Shown here piece after piece: positions 1 through 6,730 of a stretch of DNA of 9,627 bases (positions within the stretch are counted from its first letter, which is position 1; each line of letters opens with the position of its first letter). The DNA lies in NCBI GenBank assembly GCA_900552345.1, contig URZN01000024.1, positions 1-9,627 of the forward strand. The letters are read 5' to 3'. Under the pieces are notes generated by a model. The model did no database searches. It was not told the origin of the DNA and saw nothing but the letters and a program-made list of their open reading frames with translations. The position numbers and the translations under genes are program-made. The DNA comes from an uncultured Collinsella sp. (GTDB taxonomy: Bacteria > Actinomycetota > Coriobacteriia > Coriobacteriales > Coriobacteriaceae).

Positions 1-3000
1 TTGCCCGGGACCTCGATCTGGCGCAAGCACTCGGGATGGCCGACCATCTCGTCGACGGTGCGGAAGCCCAGGCTCGCCATGACCTCGCGCAGCTGCTCGG
101 CAACAAAGAGCATAAAGTGCTCAACGTGCTCGGGCTTGCCGCGGAAGCCGCGACGCAGGCGGCAGTTCTGCGTGGCGATGCCGGCCGGGCAGGTATCCTG
201 CTGGCAGTCGCGCTGCATGAGGCAGCCCATGGAGATGAGCGGCATGGTCGCAAAGCCAAACTCCTCGGCGCCTAGCAAGCAGGCGACGGCAACATCGGTG
301 CCGTCCATGAGCTTGCCGTCGGCCTCGAGCACCACGCGCGAGCGCAGGCCGTTTTGCAGCAGCGTCTGCTGGGCTTCGGCAAGACCGAGCTCCAGCGGCA
401 GGCCGGCGTGCCAAATAGAATCGCGCGCCGCGGCACCGGAACCGCCATTGTGGCCGCTGATCAAAATCTTGTCGGCAGCGCCCTTGGCCACGCCGGTAGC
501 GATGGTGCCGACGCCGGCCTCGCTGACCAGCTTGACCGACACGCGCACACCGGGGTTGGCGTTCTTAAGGTCAAAGATCAGCTCTGCCAGGTCCTCGATA
601 GAGTAAATATCGTGGTGAGGCGGAGGCGAGATCAGGCCGATGCCGGGCGTGGACTGACGGACCTCGGCGATCCAGGGGTAGACCTTCTTGCCAGGCAGGT
701 GGCCACCCTCGCCGGGCTTGGCGCCCTGGGCCATCTTGATCTGGATCTCGAAGGCGCTGCACAGGTAGCGGCTCGTCACGCCAAAGCGCGCACTTGCCAC
801 CTGCTTGATCGCGGAGTTCTTGGAGTCGCCGTTGGCCAGCGGGGTCTCGCGACGCGGGTCCTCGCCGCCCTCGCCGGAGTTGGAGCGGCCGTGCAGGCGG
901 TTCATGGCGATGGCCATGCACTCGTGTGCCTCTTTGCTGATGGAGCCATACGACATGGCGCCGGTGTTAAAGCGGCGGACGATGTTGAGCGCGGGCTCGA
1001 CTTCGTCGAGCGAAACCGGCGTGCGGCCGCTGGCATCAAAGTCGAGCAAGTCGCGCAGGCGCACGGCACGGCCATTGCGGTGCAGGCGGGCGCTGTACTC
1101 CTTAAAGGTGTCGTAGCTGTCCTCGCGGCAGGCGATCTGCAGCAGGTAGACGGCCTGAGGGTCGATCAGGTGATCCTCGCCGCCGAGCGGGCGCCACTTG
1201 GTCAGACCCAGCGTGGGCAGCTGATCGGGAGCCGGGCTCTTAAGGATGGCGAGCGCGGCGTCGTAGCGCTCGTTTTGCTCGCGCTCGACGTCCTCGACAC
1301 CCATACCGCCCACACGGCTCACCGTGCCGGCGAAGTACGCGTTGACGAACTCCGGCGTAAAGCCCACGGCCTCGAAGATCTGCGCCGAATGGTAGCTCTG
1401 CACCGTAGAGATGCCCATCTTGGACATGATGGAGACGATGCCGGCGGTCGCAGCCTTGTTGTAGTTGGCGATGCCCTGCTCGGCCGTCACGTCCAGGTCG
1501 CCGCGCGCCGCCAGATCGCGGATGCACGCGTGTGCGTTGTACGGATAGATGCCGCTCGCGGAGTAGCCCACCAGTGCTGCAAAGTCGTGCGGGGACACGG
1601 CGTCACCGCACTCCACCACGATGTCGGCAAAGGTACGCACGCCAGCGCGGATCAGGTGGTTGTGCACGCAGCCCACGGCGAGCAGCGACGGCACGGGCAC
1701 CTCGCCCGCAGCGGCACGATCGCTCAGCACCACGATGTTCACGCCGTCGCGGACCGCAGCCTCAACGTCCTCTGCAAGCTGCTTGAGCGCAGCCTGCAGC
1801 GCGTCCTCGCCGGCATCACGGCGGTACACGGCACGGAAACGGCAGGTCTTAAAGCCCACGCGGTCGATGGCACAGATACGCTCGAACTCTTCCTCGTTGA
1901 GCAGCGGGCGCTCCAAGCGAACCAGCTGGCAGGCCGTACGGGAATCCTCGAGCAGGTTGCCGTGGTTACCCAGGTAGAGCGTGGTCGAAGTCACCATGTG
2001 CTCGCGAAGGGCGTCGATCGGCGGGTTCGTGACCTGGGCGAACAGCTGATAGAAGTAGTCAAAGAACGAGCGCGCCTTCTTGGACAGGCAGGCCAGCGGC
2101 GCATCGATGCCCATCGAGGCAAGCGGCGCCTTGCCCTGCTGGGCCATGGGACGCACGACCTCATCAACATCATCCCAGTGATACCCGAGCTTAGCCATGC
2201 GCACGGCGGCGGGCACCTCGGCGTCCTCGGCGGGCGTTGCCGCGGCAGGCCTATCGAGCGCGTCGACGGTCAGCGTCTCCTCGGCAATCCAATCACGGTA
2301 GGGCTTTTCCTTGGCGTAACGGGCGCGCAGCTCTTCGTTGTAGATGACACGCCCGCGGGCAAAGTCGACCTCGAGCATCTGACCCGGTCCCAGACAGCCG
2401 CTCGTCAGGATGTTCTCGGGGCTCACCTCGATGGTGCCCACCTCGCTTGCCAGCATAAAGCGACCGTCGCGCGTCACATAGTAGCGGGCGGGACGCAGGC
2501 CGTTACGGTCGAGGGCGGCGCCCAGGGTGCGCCCGTCGGTAAAGGCGATGGCCGCCGGGCCATCCCACGGCTCCATGAGCATGGACTGGTAAGCGTCGTA
2601 GGCGCGGCGCTCCTCACTCAGGCTGTCGTTGTGGTCCCACGGCTCGGGCAGCAACATGGACGCGGCACGCGTGAGCGGACGACCGTTCATGACCAGGAAC
2701 TCGAGCACGTTGTCCAGAATCGCGGAGTCGGAACCCTCGCGGTTGATGATGGGCATCACTCGCTCAAGATCGTGCTGCAGCACGGGGCTGTACAGGTTGG
2801 GTTCGCGGGCGCGAATCCAGTTGACGTTGCCCTTGAGGGTGTTGATCTCGCCGTTGTGGATGATAAAGCGGTTGGGGTGCGCGCGCTCCCAGCTGGGCGT
2901 GGTGTTGGTGGAGTAGCGCGAGTGGACGAGCGCTACGGCCGTCTTGACGGCGGCATCGTTGAGGTCGATGAAAAAGCGGCGCATCTGCGTGGCGACCAGC

Positions 3001-3617
3001 ATGCCCTTGTACACGATAGTGCGCGAGCTCATGGAGCACACGTAGAAGATCTTGTCGCGCAGGACGAACTCGGCGTCGGCCTCCTTTTCGATGGTGCGGC
3101 GGCACACATACAGGCGGCGCTCAAAGGCATCGCCGGCAGGTGTGTCGTCCGGACGGCCCAGGAAGGCCTGCAGGATGGTGGGCATGCAGGCGCGGGCCGT
3201 CTCGCCCAGGTCGTGCGGGTCGACGGGTACCTCGCGCCAAAAGAGCAGCGGTACGCCGGCCTCGGCGCAGCCCTCCTCAAACACGCGACGGGCATCCTCT
3301 ACGCCCTTGTCGTCCTGCGGGAAGAACAGCATGGCCACGCCATAGTCGCCCTCTGCCGGCAGAATCTGGCCGCACTTTTGGGCCTCTTTACGGAAAAAGT
3401 GATGCGGAATCTGGAACAGGATGCCGGCGCCGTCGCCGGTGTTCTTCTCGAGTCCCGTGCCACCGCGGTGCTCCAAGTTGACCAGAATGGATAGCGCATC
3501 GTCCAGAATCTGGTGATGGCGTTCACCGTTGATATCGGCAAGCGCGCCGATGCCACATGCATCGTGGTCGAATTCGGGGCGATAAAGGCCCTGCTGCTGA
3601 GCGGAATCTGCCTGCAT
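1..3617 (-). CDS. gltB: Glutamate synthase large subunit (GOGAT alpha), C-terminus beyond the window
   Basis: Transfers the glutamine amide nitrogen to 2-oxoglutarate, giving two glutamates; the partner small subunit normally supplies NADPH electrons. The 1205 residues seen cover most of a ~1500-residue family protein; the C-terminal ~300 residues (GXGXG domain) lie beyond position 1. The class II amidotransferase domain starts with a short propeptide and nucleophile Cys21 (DACGIG), and carries HSRYSTNT near residue 232 and DRNGLRPARY near 370. The FMN synthase domain includes GAMSYGSIS (886-894) and the 3Fe-4S ligands Cys1132, Cys1138 and Cys1143 (C-x5-C-x4-C, followed by PAGIATQ). ATG at 3615-3617 is preceded by GGGGAGG (3624-3630). 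It is divergent from mntH; a small-subunit gene may follow outside the window. Family assignment is nearly certain. I found no convincing promoter. Confidence 0.97.
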   Translation of the reverse strand, partial: MQADSAQQQGLYRPEFDHDACGIGALADINGERHHQILDDALSILVNLEHRGGTGLEKNTGDGAGILFQIPHHFFRKEAQKCGQILPAEGDYGVAMLFFPQDDKGVEDARRVFEEGCAEAGVPLLFWREVPVDPHDLGETARACMPTILQAFLGRPDDTPAGDAFERRLYVCRRTIEKEADAEFVLRDKIFYVCSMSSRTIVYKGMLVATQMRRFFIDLNDAAVKTAVALVHSRYSTNTTPSWERAHPNRFIIHNGEINTLKGNVNWIRAREPNLYSPVLQHDLERVMPIINREGSDSAILDNVLEFLVMNGRPLTRAASMLLPEPWDHNDSLSEERRAYDAYQSMLMEPWDGPAAIAFTDGRTLGAALDRNGLRPARYYVTRDGRFMLASEVGTIEVSPENILTSGCLGPGQMLEVDFARGRVIYNEELRARYAKEKPYRDWIAEETLTVDALDRPAAATPAEDAEVPAAVRMAKLGYHWDDVDEVVRPMAQQGKAPLASMGIDAPLACLSKKARSFFDYFYQLFAQVTNPPIDALREHMVTSTTLYLGNHGNLLEDSRTACQLVRLERPLLNEEEFERICAIDRVGFKTCRFRAVYRRDAGEDALQAALKQLAEDVEAAVRDGVNIVVLSDRAAAGEVPVPSLLAVGCVHNHLIRAGVRTFADIVVECGDAVSPHDFAALVGYSASGIYPYNAHACIRDLAARGDLDVTAEQGIANYNKAATAGIVSIMSKMGISTVQSYHSAQIFEAVGFTPEFVNAYFAGTVSRVGGMGVEDVEREQNERYDAALAILKSPAPDQLPTLGLTKWRPLGGEDHLIDPQAVYLLQIACREDSYDTFKEYSARLHRNGRAVRLRDLLDFDASGRTPVSLDEVEPALNIVRRFNTGAMSYGSISKEAHECMAIAMNRLHGRSNSGEGGEDPRRETPLANGDSKNSAIKQVASARFGVTSRYLCSAFEIQIKMAQGAKPGEGGHLPGKKVYPWIAEVRQSTPGIGLISPPPHHDIYSIEDLAELIFDLKNANPGVRVSVKLVSEAGVGTIATGVAKGAADKILISGHNGGSGAAARDSIWHAGLPLELGLAEAQQTLLQNGLRSRVVLEADGKLMDGTDVAVACLLGAEEFGFATMPLISMGCLMQRDCQQDTCPAGIATQNCRLRRGFRGKPEHVEHFMLFVAEQLREVMASLGFRTVDEMVGHPECLRQIEVPG

Positions 3618-3801
3618 CGCGATCCTCCCCTAGATATTAGACAGTCAGTTGAGTAGGCATAGTAAGAGCATCGCCGGCCCGTTGTGTTTCCCGCCCGTTT
3701 CGAAACAATCGCGTAACGCGCGCCCTACGAGTGGACACCGCCGACCTCAAGGGCAACAACAAGGGCCCCAGGTTCGGCCCGTAAGCTCACCGCTTCAAAC
3801 A
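3618..3801. other. Intergenic stretch upstream of gltB with no assignable feature
   Basis: This 184-bp stretch separates the gltB start from the first repeat array. It must contain the gltB promoter, but I cannot place a convincing -35/-10 pair. It holds two small perfect palindromes, GTTTCGAAAC (3697-3706) and CGCGTAACGCG (3710-3720, odd centre), which could be operator half-sites for gltB or chance. No credible coding region is visible. Confidence 0.4.
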
Positions 3802-4016
3802 TCTCAATCTGTAACAGGAAGACCCAATTTTGGCGCCTAGATGTTACAGATTGAGATTTTCTGCAGGACGGTTTTGGTTTGTCTCGATCTGTAACACGAC
3901 GGGCCGGTTTTGGCGGTCAGCTGTTACAGATCGAGATTTTCCATAGGACCATTTCTTCCTGTCTCGATCTGTAACACCTAGACCCAATTTCCATCCCTAG
4001 TTGTTACAGTTCAAGA
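3802..4016. repeat. Palindromic repeat array A: three hairpin units upstream of mntH
   Basis: Six 15-bp arms start at 3802, 3842, 3882, 3922, 3962 and 4002, exactly 40 bp apart, alternating between TCTCGATCTGTAACA and its reverse complement TGTTACAGATCGAGA. All five spacers are exactly 25 nt, giving a tandem 80-bp unit with internal dyad symmetry. Unit 1 (3801-3816/3842-3857) is a perfect 16-bp palindrome using the variant TCTCAATC/GATTGAGA. Unit 2 is perfect over 15 bp. Unit 3 has two mismatches in its right arm. The spacers inside hairpins carry GACCCAATTTT (3821-3831), a GGGCCGGTTTTGG version (3901-3913) or GACCCAATTT (3981-3990), at the same offset. The same element recurs after mntH (5425-5642). 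It lies upstream of the predicted mntH promoter. It is not CRISPR: the orientation alternates and the spacers are related to each other. Confidence 0.95.
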
Positions 4017-4074
4017 CATTTCGGCAACCCCCTTTCACCATCCTATTCAAATACAACATTTTTGTTAGTCGTGG

Positions 4075-4103
4075 TTAACTTTTTAGCCTAAAACGGGTAT
4101 CCT
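4075..4103 (+). promoter_or_regulatory. Predicted mntH promoter
   Basis: TTAACT (4075-4080) and TATCCT (4098-4103) are separated by 17 nt, each matching the sigma-70 consensus at four of six positions. The expected start of transcription is near 4110, leaving a leader of about 30 nt before the mntH ATG at 4140. The spacer contains the palindrome described separately, which fits a repressible promoter. Prediction from sequence only. Confidence 0.5.
4081..4093. promoter_or_regulatory. Candidate metalloregulator (DtxR/MntR-type) operator
   Basis: TTTTAGCCTAAAA is a perfect 13-bp odd-centred palindrome filling most of the spacer between the predicted -35 and -10 of mntH. Its core TTAGCCTAA resembles the TTAG/CTAA symmetry of known DtxR/IdeR boxes, regulators that commonly repress metal-uptake genes. 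Steric repression by a Mn- or Fe-loaded DtxR-family protein is the inference. No regulator gene lies in the window, so the identity is unproven. Confidence 0.4.
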
Positions 4104-4139
4104 TTGCGGCGTCAAACAAACAGCACGCAGGAGCGCACC

Positions 4140-5396
4140 ATGCTCAACCATCTCAAACAACACTTTGGCTCCCCGCGCACCGGTGGCCACGGAGGCTTAG
4201 ACATTGCGCGGCATATCGGCCCCGGGCTGCTCGTGACCGTCGGCTTTATCGACCCAGGCAACTGGGCCTCCAATATGGCCGCGGGCTCGCAGTTTGGCTA
4301 CGCGCTGCTGTGGATCGTCACGCTGTCCACGATTATGCTCATTGTGCTGCAGCACAACGCGGCACACCTGGGTATCGCCACGGGCGCCTGTCTTGCCGAA
4401 GCCACGACACGTTACCTTCCCCGCTTCGTTGGGCGCACGGTGCTCGCCAGTGCCTATCTCGCGACCATCGCCACCGCCATGGCCGAAGTCCTGGGCGGTG
4501 CGATCGCGCTCCAGATGCTCTTTGGGCTGCCCGTGCGCGCGGGCTGCGTCATCGTGGCGGCAGCATCGATGGCGATGCTCATGACGAGCTCCTACAAGCG
4601 CGCCGAGCGATGGATCATCGCCTTCGTAGGCGTGGTAGGACTCTCGTTTTTGGCCGAGCTTGCGCTGGTCCAGGTCGACTGGCCGCAGGCCGCCGCAAGC
4701 TGGATCACACCCAGTATGCCCACCGGCTCGGCCGCGATTATCGTAAGTGTCCTAGGCGCGGTCGTTATGCCCCACAACCTCTTCCTGCACTCCGAGGTCA
4801 TCCAATCCATGCACTTCGAAGGCCAAGGCGAGCAAGTTATCGAAGAACGCCTGCGCTACGAGCTCTTCGACACGCTCTTTTCGATGGGCGTGGGCTGGGC
4901 AATCAACTCGGCCATGGTCATCCTGGCCGCAACGACCTTCTTTGCGCACGGCATTGTCGTAGACGACCTCGCCGTCGCAGCGGCCACGCTCTCCCCCATC
5001 TTGGGCCCGGCGAGCTCGACCATCTTTGCGGTAGCGCTGCTGTTCGCGGGACTATCGAGCAGCGTGACAGCGGGCATGGCGGCGGGAACCATCACCGCGG
5101 GCATGTTCGACGAGGAATACGACATCCACGACCGACATTCCTCGATCGGGGTGGCGGCCTGTTTCGTCGGTGCAGTGGCGGCGTGCCTGGTCGTCCCGAA
5201 TCCTTTTGAGGGTCTCATTTGGAGCCAGGCGCTGCTGTCGCTTCAACTGCCGATTACGGTCTTTGTGCTCATACGACTCACCAGTTCGCCCAGCGTCATG
5301 GGCAAATATGCCAACTCGCGCCCACTTAACGCGTTGCTCGTAGGGATCAGTGCTGTCGTAACGGCGCTCGACATCGTGCTGTTGACCGGGATGTAA
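4140..5396 (+). CDS. mntH: Nramp-family divalent metal (Mn2+/Fe2+) transporter
   Basis: A 418-residue, strongly hydrophobic inner-membrane protein of normal Nramp length, expected to have about 11 transmembrane helices and to import Mn2+ or Fe2+ with protons. The two unwound-helix signatures are present: DPGN in TM1 (Asp38, Asn41) and MPH in TM6 (Met210, His212, in VVMPHNLFLHS). Asp, Asn and Met are the established metal ligands, and Met at this site favours transition metals over Mg2+. The chosen ATG (4140) has AGGAG seven bases upstream and leads straight into the conserved N-terminus; a TTG at 4104 would overlap the predicted start of transcription and is rejected. The gene is alone between gltB and the convergent rubredoxin gene and is bracketed by two matching palindromic arrays. 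No U-tract terminator follows it; the first hairpin of array B begins 29 nt after the stop. Confidence 0.93.
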   Translation: MLNHLKQHFGSPRTGGHGGLDIARHIGPGLLVTVGFIDPGNWASNMAAGSQFGYALLWIVTLSTIMLIVLQHNAAHLGIATGACLAEATTRYLPRFVGRTVLASAYLATIATAMAEVLGGAIALQMLFGLPVRAGCVIVAAASMAMLMTSSYKRAERWIIAFVGVVGLSFLAELALVQVDWPQAAASWITPSMPTGSAAIIVSVLGAVVMPHNLFLHSEVIQSMHFEGQGEQVIEERLRYELFDTLFSMGVGWAINSAMVILAATTFFAHGIVVDDLAVAAATLSPILGPASSTIFAVALLFAGLSSSVTAGMAAGTITAGMFDEEYDIHDRHSSIGVAACFVGAVAACLVVPNPFEGLIWSQALLSLQLPITVFVLIRLTSSPSVMGKYANSRPLNALLVGISAVVTALDIVLLTGM

Positions 5397-5424
5397 TGGG
5401 ATGGGGCACCTACCCAGACAAACG

Positions 5425-5642
5425 TCTCGATCTGTAACATCTAGACCCGCTTTTGATGTTTAGATGTTACAGATCGAGATCATTCCGAGGGACAGCTCCG
5501 TTTGTCTCGATCTGTAACAAGTGGACCCAATTTCCACTTCTAGATGTTACAGATCGAGACATTTCTTCGGCTCCAACCTTTTGTCTCAATCTGTAACAGA
5601 TAGACCCGTTTTAAGCCGCCACATGTTACAGATTGAGACAAA
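5425..5642. repeat. Palindromic repeat array B: three hairpin units downstream of mntH
   Basis: Same element as array A. Arms start at 5425, 5465, 5505, 5545, 5584 and 5624; the pitch is 40 bp except one step of 39, and spacers are 25, 25, 25, 24 and 25 nt. Unit 1 is a perfect 19-bp stem (5425-5443/5461-5479), unit 2 a perfect 17-bp stem (5503-5519/5545-5561), and unit 3 a perfect 19-bp stem (5580-5598/5624-5642). Unit 3 uses TCTCAATC with matching GATTGAGA, whereas units 1 and 2 use TCTCGATC with GATCGAGA, so the base change is compensated in the partner arm. The loops carry GACCCGCTTTT, GACCCAATTT and GACCCGTTTT, always beginning five bases or so after the left arm. It lies between the convergent mntH and rubredoxin genes and may protect or end the mntH mRNA, but no U-tract is present. 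Confidence 0.95.
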
Positions 5643-5707
5643 CGGTCGGCCGGGCTCACAACAGACAGAATCGGCTAACAGCAGCCGTGATCCCTTGGGG
5701 AGGGAGG

Positions 5708-5745
5708 AAAAAGGGCCCCGGCCGGGATGACCGACCGGGGCCCTT
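5708..5745 (-). terminator. Rho-independent terminator of the rubredoxin gene
   Basis: The 11-bp stem AAGGGCCCCGG (5711-5721) pairs with CCGGGGCCCTT (5735-5745) around a 13-nt loop. Read on the minus strand it ends in a run of five T (5708-5712), about 40 nt after the rubredoxin stop. The plus-strand side lacks a T-run, so it should act mainly on leftward transcripts. Confidence 0.88.
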
Positions 5746-5785
5746 GGACAGAGCTATGTATTGCTGCAAGTCGTGTGTCTACGAG

Positions 5786-5929
5786 CTACTCCTCGACGAG
5801 CTCAAACTGATCGGGACCGACGCCGCACACCGGGCACACGTAATCCTCGGGCAGCTCGGGCGTGTCGACCTCAACCTCGTAACCGCAAACGACGCACACA
5901 AACTTATACGTCTTTTTCTCCTCAGCCAT
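5786..5929 (-). CDS. Short rubredoxin-like protein
   Basis: A 47-residue cytoplasmic iron protein, likely a one-electron carrier. Four cysteines form two rubredoxin knuckles, CVVCG (Cys12, Cys15) and CPVCG (Cys32, Cys35), the second in the typical context [18 protein letters not shown], expected to bind one Fe. The gap between knuckles is shorter than in classical ~52-residue rubredoxins, as in rubrerythrin-type or desulforedoxin-like domains. The ATG at 5927-5929 has a good AGAGGAG site 6-7 bases upstream. It follows the flavin reductase gene on the same strand after an 88-nt gap that holds its own predicted promoter (5974-6001), and it ends in a strong terminator. The neighbouring flavin reductase is the likely electron donor. 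An O2- or NO-reducing flavodiiron protein would be the expected acceptor but is not in the window. Confidence 0.88.
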   Translation of the reverse strand: MAEEKKTYKFVCVVCGYEVEVDTPELPEDYVCPVCGVGPDQFELVEE

Positions 5930-5973
5930 GATGTTCTCCTCTCGAACGCGACTGGTAATGTACTTCGCTTATT

Positions 5974-6001
5974 AGTATATGTTCTCAATAAAATAATGCA
6001 A
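5974..6001 (-). promoter_or_regulatory. Predicted rubredoxin promoter
   Basis: On the minus strand, TTGCAT (5996-6001) is followed after 16 nt by TATACT (5974-5979), a good -10. It sits in a conspicuously AT-rich island (about 5960-6020) just after the flavin reductase stop and about 45 nt before the rubredoxin ATG. No terminator separates the two genes, so read-through from the flavin reductase is also possible. Confidence 0.5.
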
Positions 6002-6018
6002 GTATTTTTAAAACATTT

Positions 6019-6522
6019 CTAGCCTTGATACGAGGATGCCTTGGGAGGCGTCTTGCCCTTCAGGACCTTGTGGTAGTAATCGTAGGTGAGCGGCGTCTCG
6101 TCGCTCAGGCGCTCGGCATCCTCGACCTCGCCGATAAACAGTAGATGCGTGCCCACATCCACAGTGTCGATCAAACGGCAGCTAAACAGGGCCGCCGCGT
6201 GCTCGGGCACATAGGGCATGCCAAGGGCAGTCTCGCGAGTCTCATACTTGGCAAATTTGTCATAATCGCTGCTGGTGCGGAACCCAAAGTTACCGATGTA
6301 GAGCATATCGGCGGTCTGATCAATCACGGTTAGCGCGAACGCTTTGGCCGATGCGATGACGCCCGAGGTAACGTTGTCCTTGTTCACGGCAACCGAAATG
6401 CGCGGCGGTGCGGACGTCACCTGCACCGCCGTGTTGATGACGCAGCCGGCGTGCAGCCCGTCTGCCGCGGCGCTCACCACGTACAGACCGCTCGGCATGG
6501 TAAAGAACGCAGTTTTGTCCAT
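6019..6522 (-). CDS. Flavin reductase (FMN-binding split-barrel, flavoredoxin type)
   Basis: A 167-residue cytoplasmic flavoprotein of the flavin-reductase-like family, which moves electrons from NAD(P)H to bound FMN and on to a protein partner. Visible family marks are the N-terminal SGLYVVSA (11-18), the FMN-pocket region SVAVNKDNVTSGVI (43-56), and GNFGFRTSSDYDKF (77-90), which resembles flavoredoxins. The C-terminus YYHKVLKGKTPPKASSY is where, in the high-molecular-weight rubredoxin (Hrb) of Moorella, the chain continues into a rubredoxin domain; here it stops and a separate rubredoxin gene follows. ATG 6520-6522 was chosen because AGGGGAG (6531-6537) lies eight bases upstream and the alignment starts there; the longer open frame to 6714 would run through a terminator hairpin and lacks similarity. 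Exact donor and acceptor are inferred. Confidence 0.88.
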   Translation of the reverse strand: MDKTAFFTMPSGLYVVSAAADGLHAGCVINTAVQVTSAPPRISVAVNKDNVTSGVIASAKAFALTVIDQTADMLYIGNFGFRTSSDYDKFAKYETRETALGMPYVPEHAAALFSCRLIDTVDVGTHLLFIGEVEDAERLSDETPLTYDYYHKVLKGKTPPKASSYQG

Positions 6523-6573
6523 AACGATCACTCCCCTAACCTGGGTTGGAACCTCATGGATGTATGTACCCAC

Positions 6574-6607
6574 AAAAAAGGCGGAGCCCATAACGGACAC
6601 CGCCTTT
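6574..6607 (-). terminator. Rho-independent terminator after smpB and its hairpin
   Basis: An 8-bp stem AAAGGCGG (6577-6584)/CCGCCTTT (6600-6607), extendable by short inner pairs, is followed on the minus strand by six T (6574-6579). It should end the TPR-smpB transcript 50 nt before the flavin reductase start. Because it lies so close to that gene it could also work as an attenuator in its leader. Confidence 0.85.
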
Positions 6608-6639
6608 GAGACATATGTGTCAGAACAGTAAGCAAGATG

Positions 6640-6730
6640 AGACGCCCGCAGTTGCGGTGAAATAGGGACTGAATAGCCCCTCAAACAGGCAAAACAGTCC
6701 GTATTCCACCGCAACTTGTACAGAGCGTCT
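6640..6730 (-). other. Long fold-back hairpin between smpB and its terminator
   Basis: A 22-position stem (6650-6671 with 6695-6716) contains 20 Watson-Crick pairs, one G-G mismatch (6665/6701) and one position (6660/6706) that pairs as G-U only on the minus strand. It includes AGTTGCGGTG/CACCGCAACT and GGACTG/CAGTCC around a 23-nt loop. After an internal loop an outer AGACGC/GCGTCT stem (6640-6645/6725-6730) reaches into the smpB stop codon. It lacks a U-tract, and a normal terminator follows, so it is not simply the terminator. It could be a processed 3' UTR structure, a small RNA, or a member of a dispersed fold-back repeat family. It is too short and of the wrong form for tmRNA. Confidence 0.7.

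Noticed and set aside
354..3494. A 1046-codon open frame on the plus strand opposite gltB
   Set aside because: It lies codon-for-codon opposite gltB. It stays open because gltB there lacks TTA, CTA and TCA codons, as expected in a high-GC genome. The product has no recognisable family, while the gltB reading has every conserved motif.
3634..3639. Minus-strand TAATAT as the -10 of gltB
   Set aside because: It would start transcription inside the ribosome binding site (3624-3630) and has no -35 at a suitable distance.
3649..3840. Small plus-strand open frames before array A, including a GTG-started 17-codon frame at 3731
   Set aside because: No ribosome binding site, no recognisable protein, and the longer one runs into the repeat array. 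Probably chance.
3802..4016. CRISPR array
   Set aside because: Regular repeats and fixed spacers suggest it, but arm orientation alternates, arms are only 15 bp, spacers are related to one another, and no cas genes are present.
4310..5209. A 299-codon overlapping frame inside mntH
   Set aside because: Out-of-frame shadow of the transporter gene: rich in Arg, His and Gly, with no start signal and no family.
6608..6621. Interrupted palindrome around ACATATGT as an operator for the flavin reductase
   Set aside because: It lies on the far side of a strong terminator from the gene and is short enough to be chance; no promoter could be placed beside it.
6019..6714. Longer flavin reductase start at 6714
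   Set aside because: The extension crosses a terminator and the fold-back hairpin, has no family similarity, and the start at 6522 has a strong ribosome binding site.
6600..6730. tmRNA (ssrA) next to smpB
   Set aside because: The space is only about 120 nt, with no tRNA-like acceptor end or tag reading frame.
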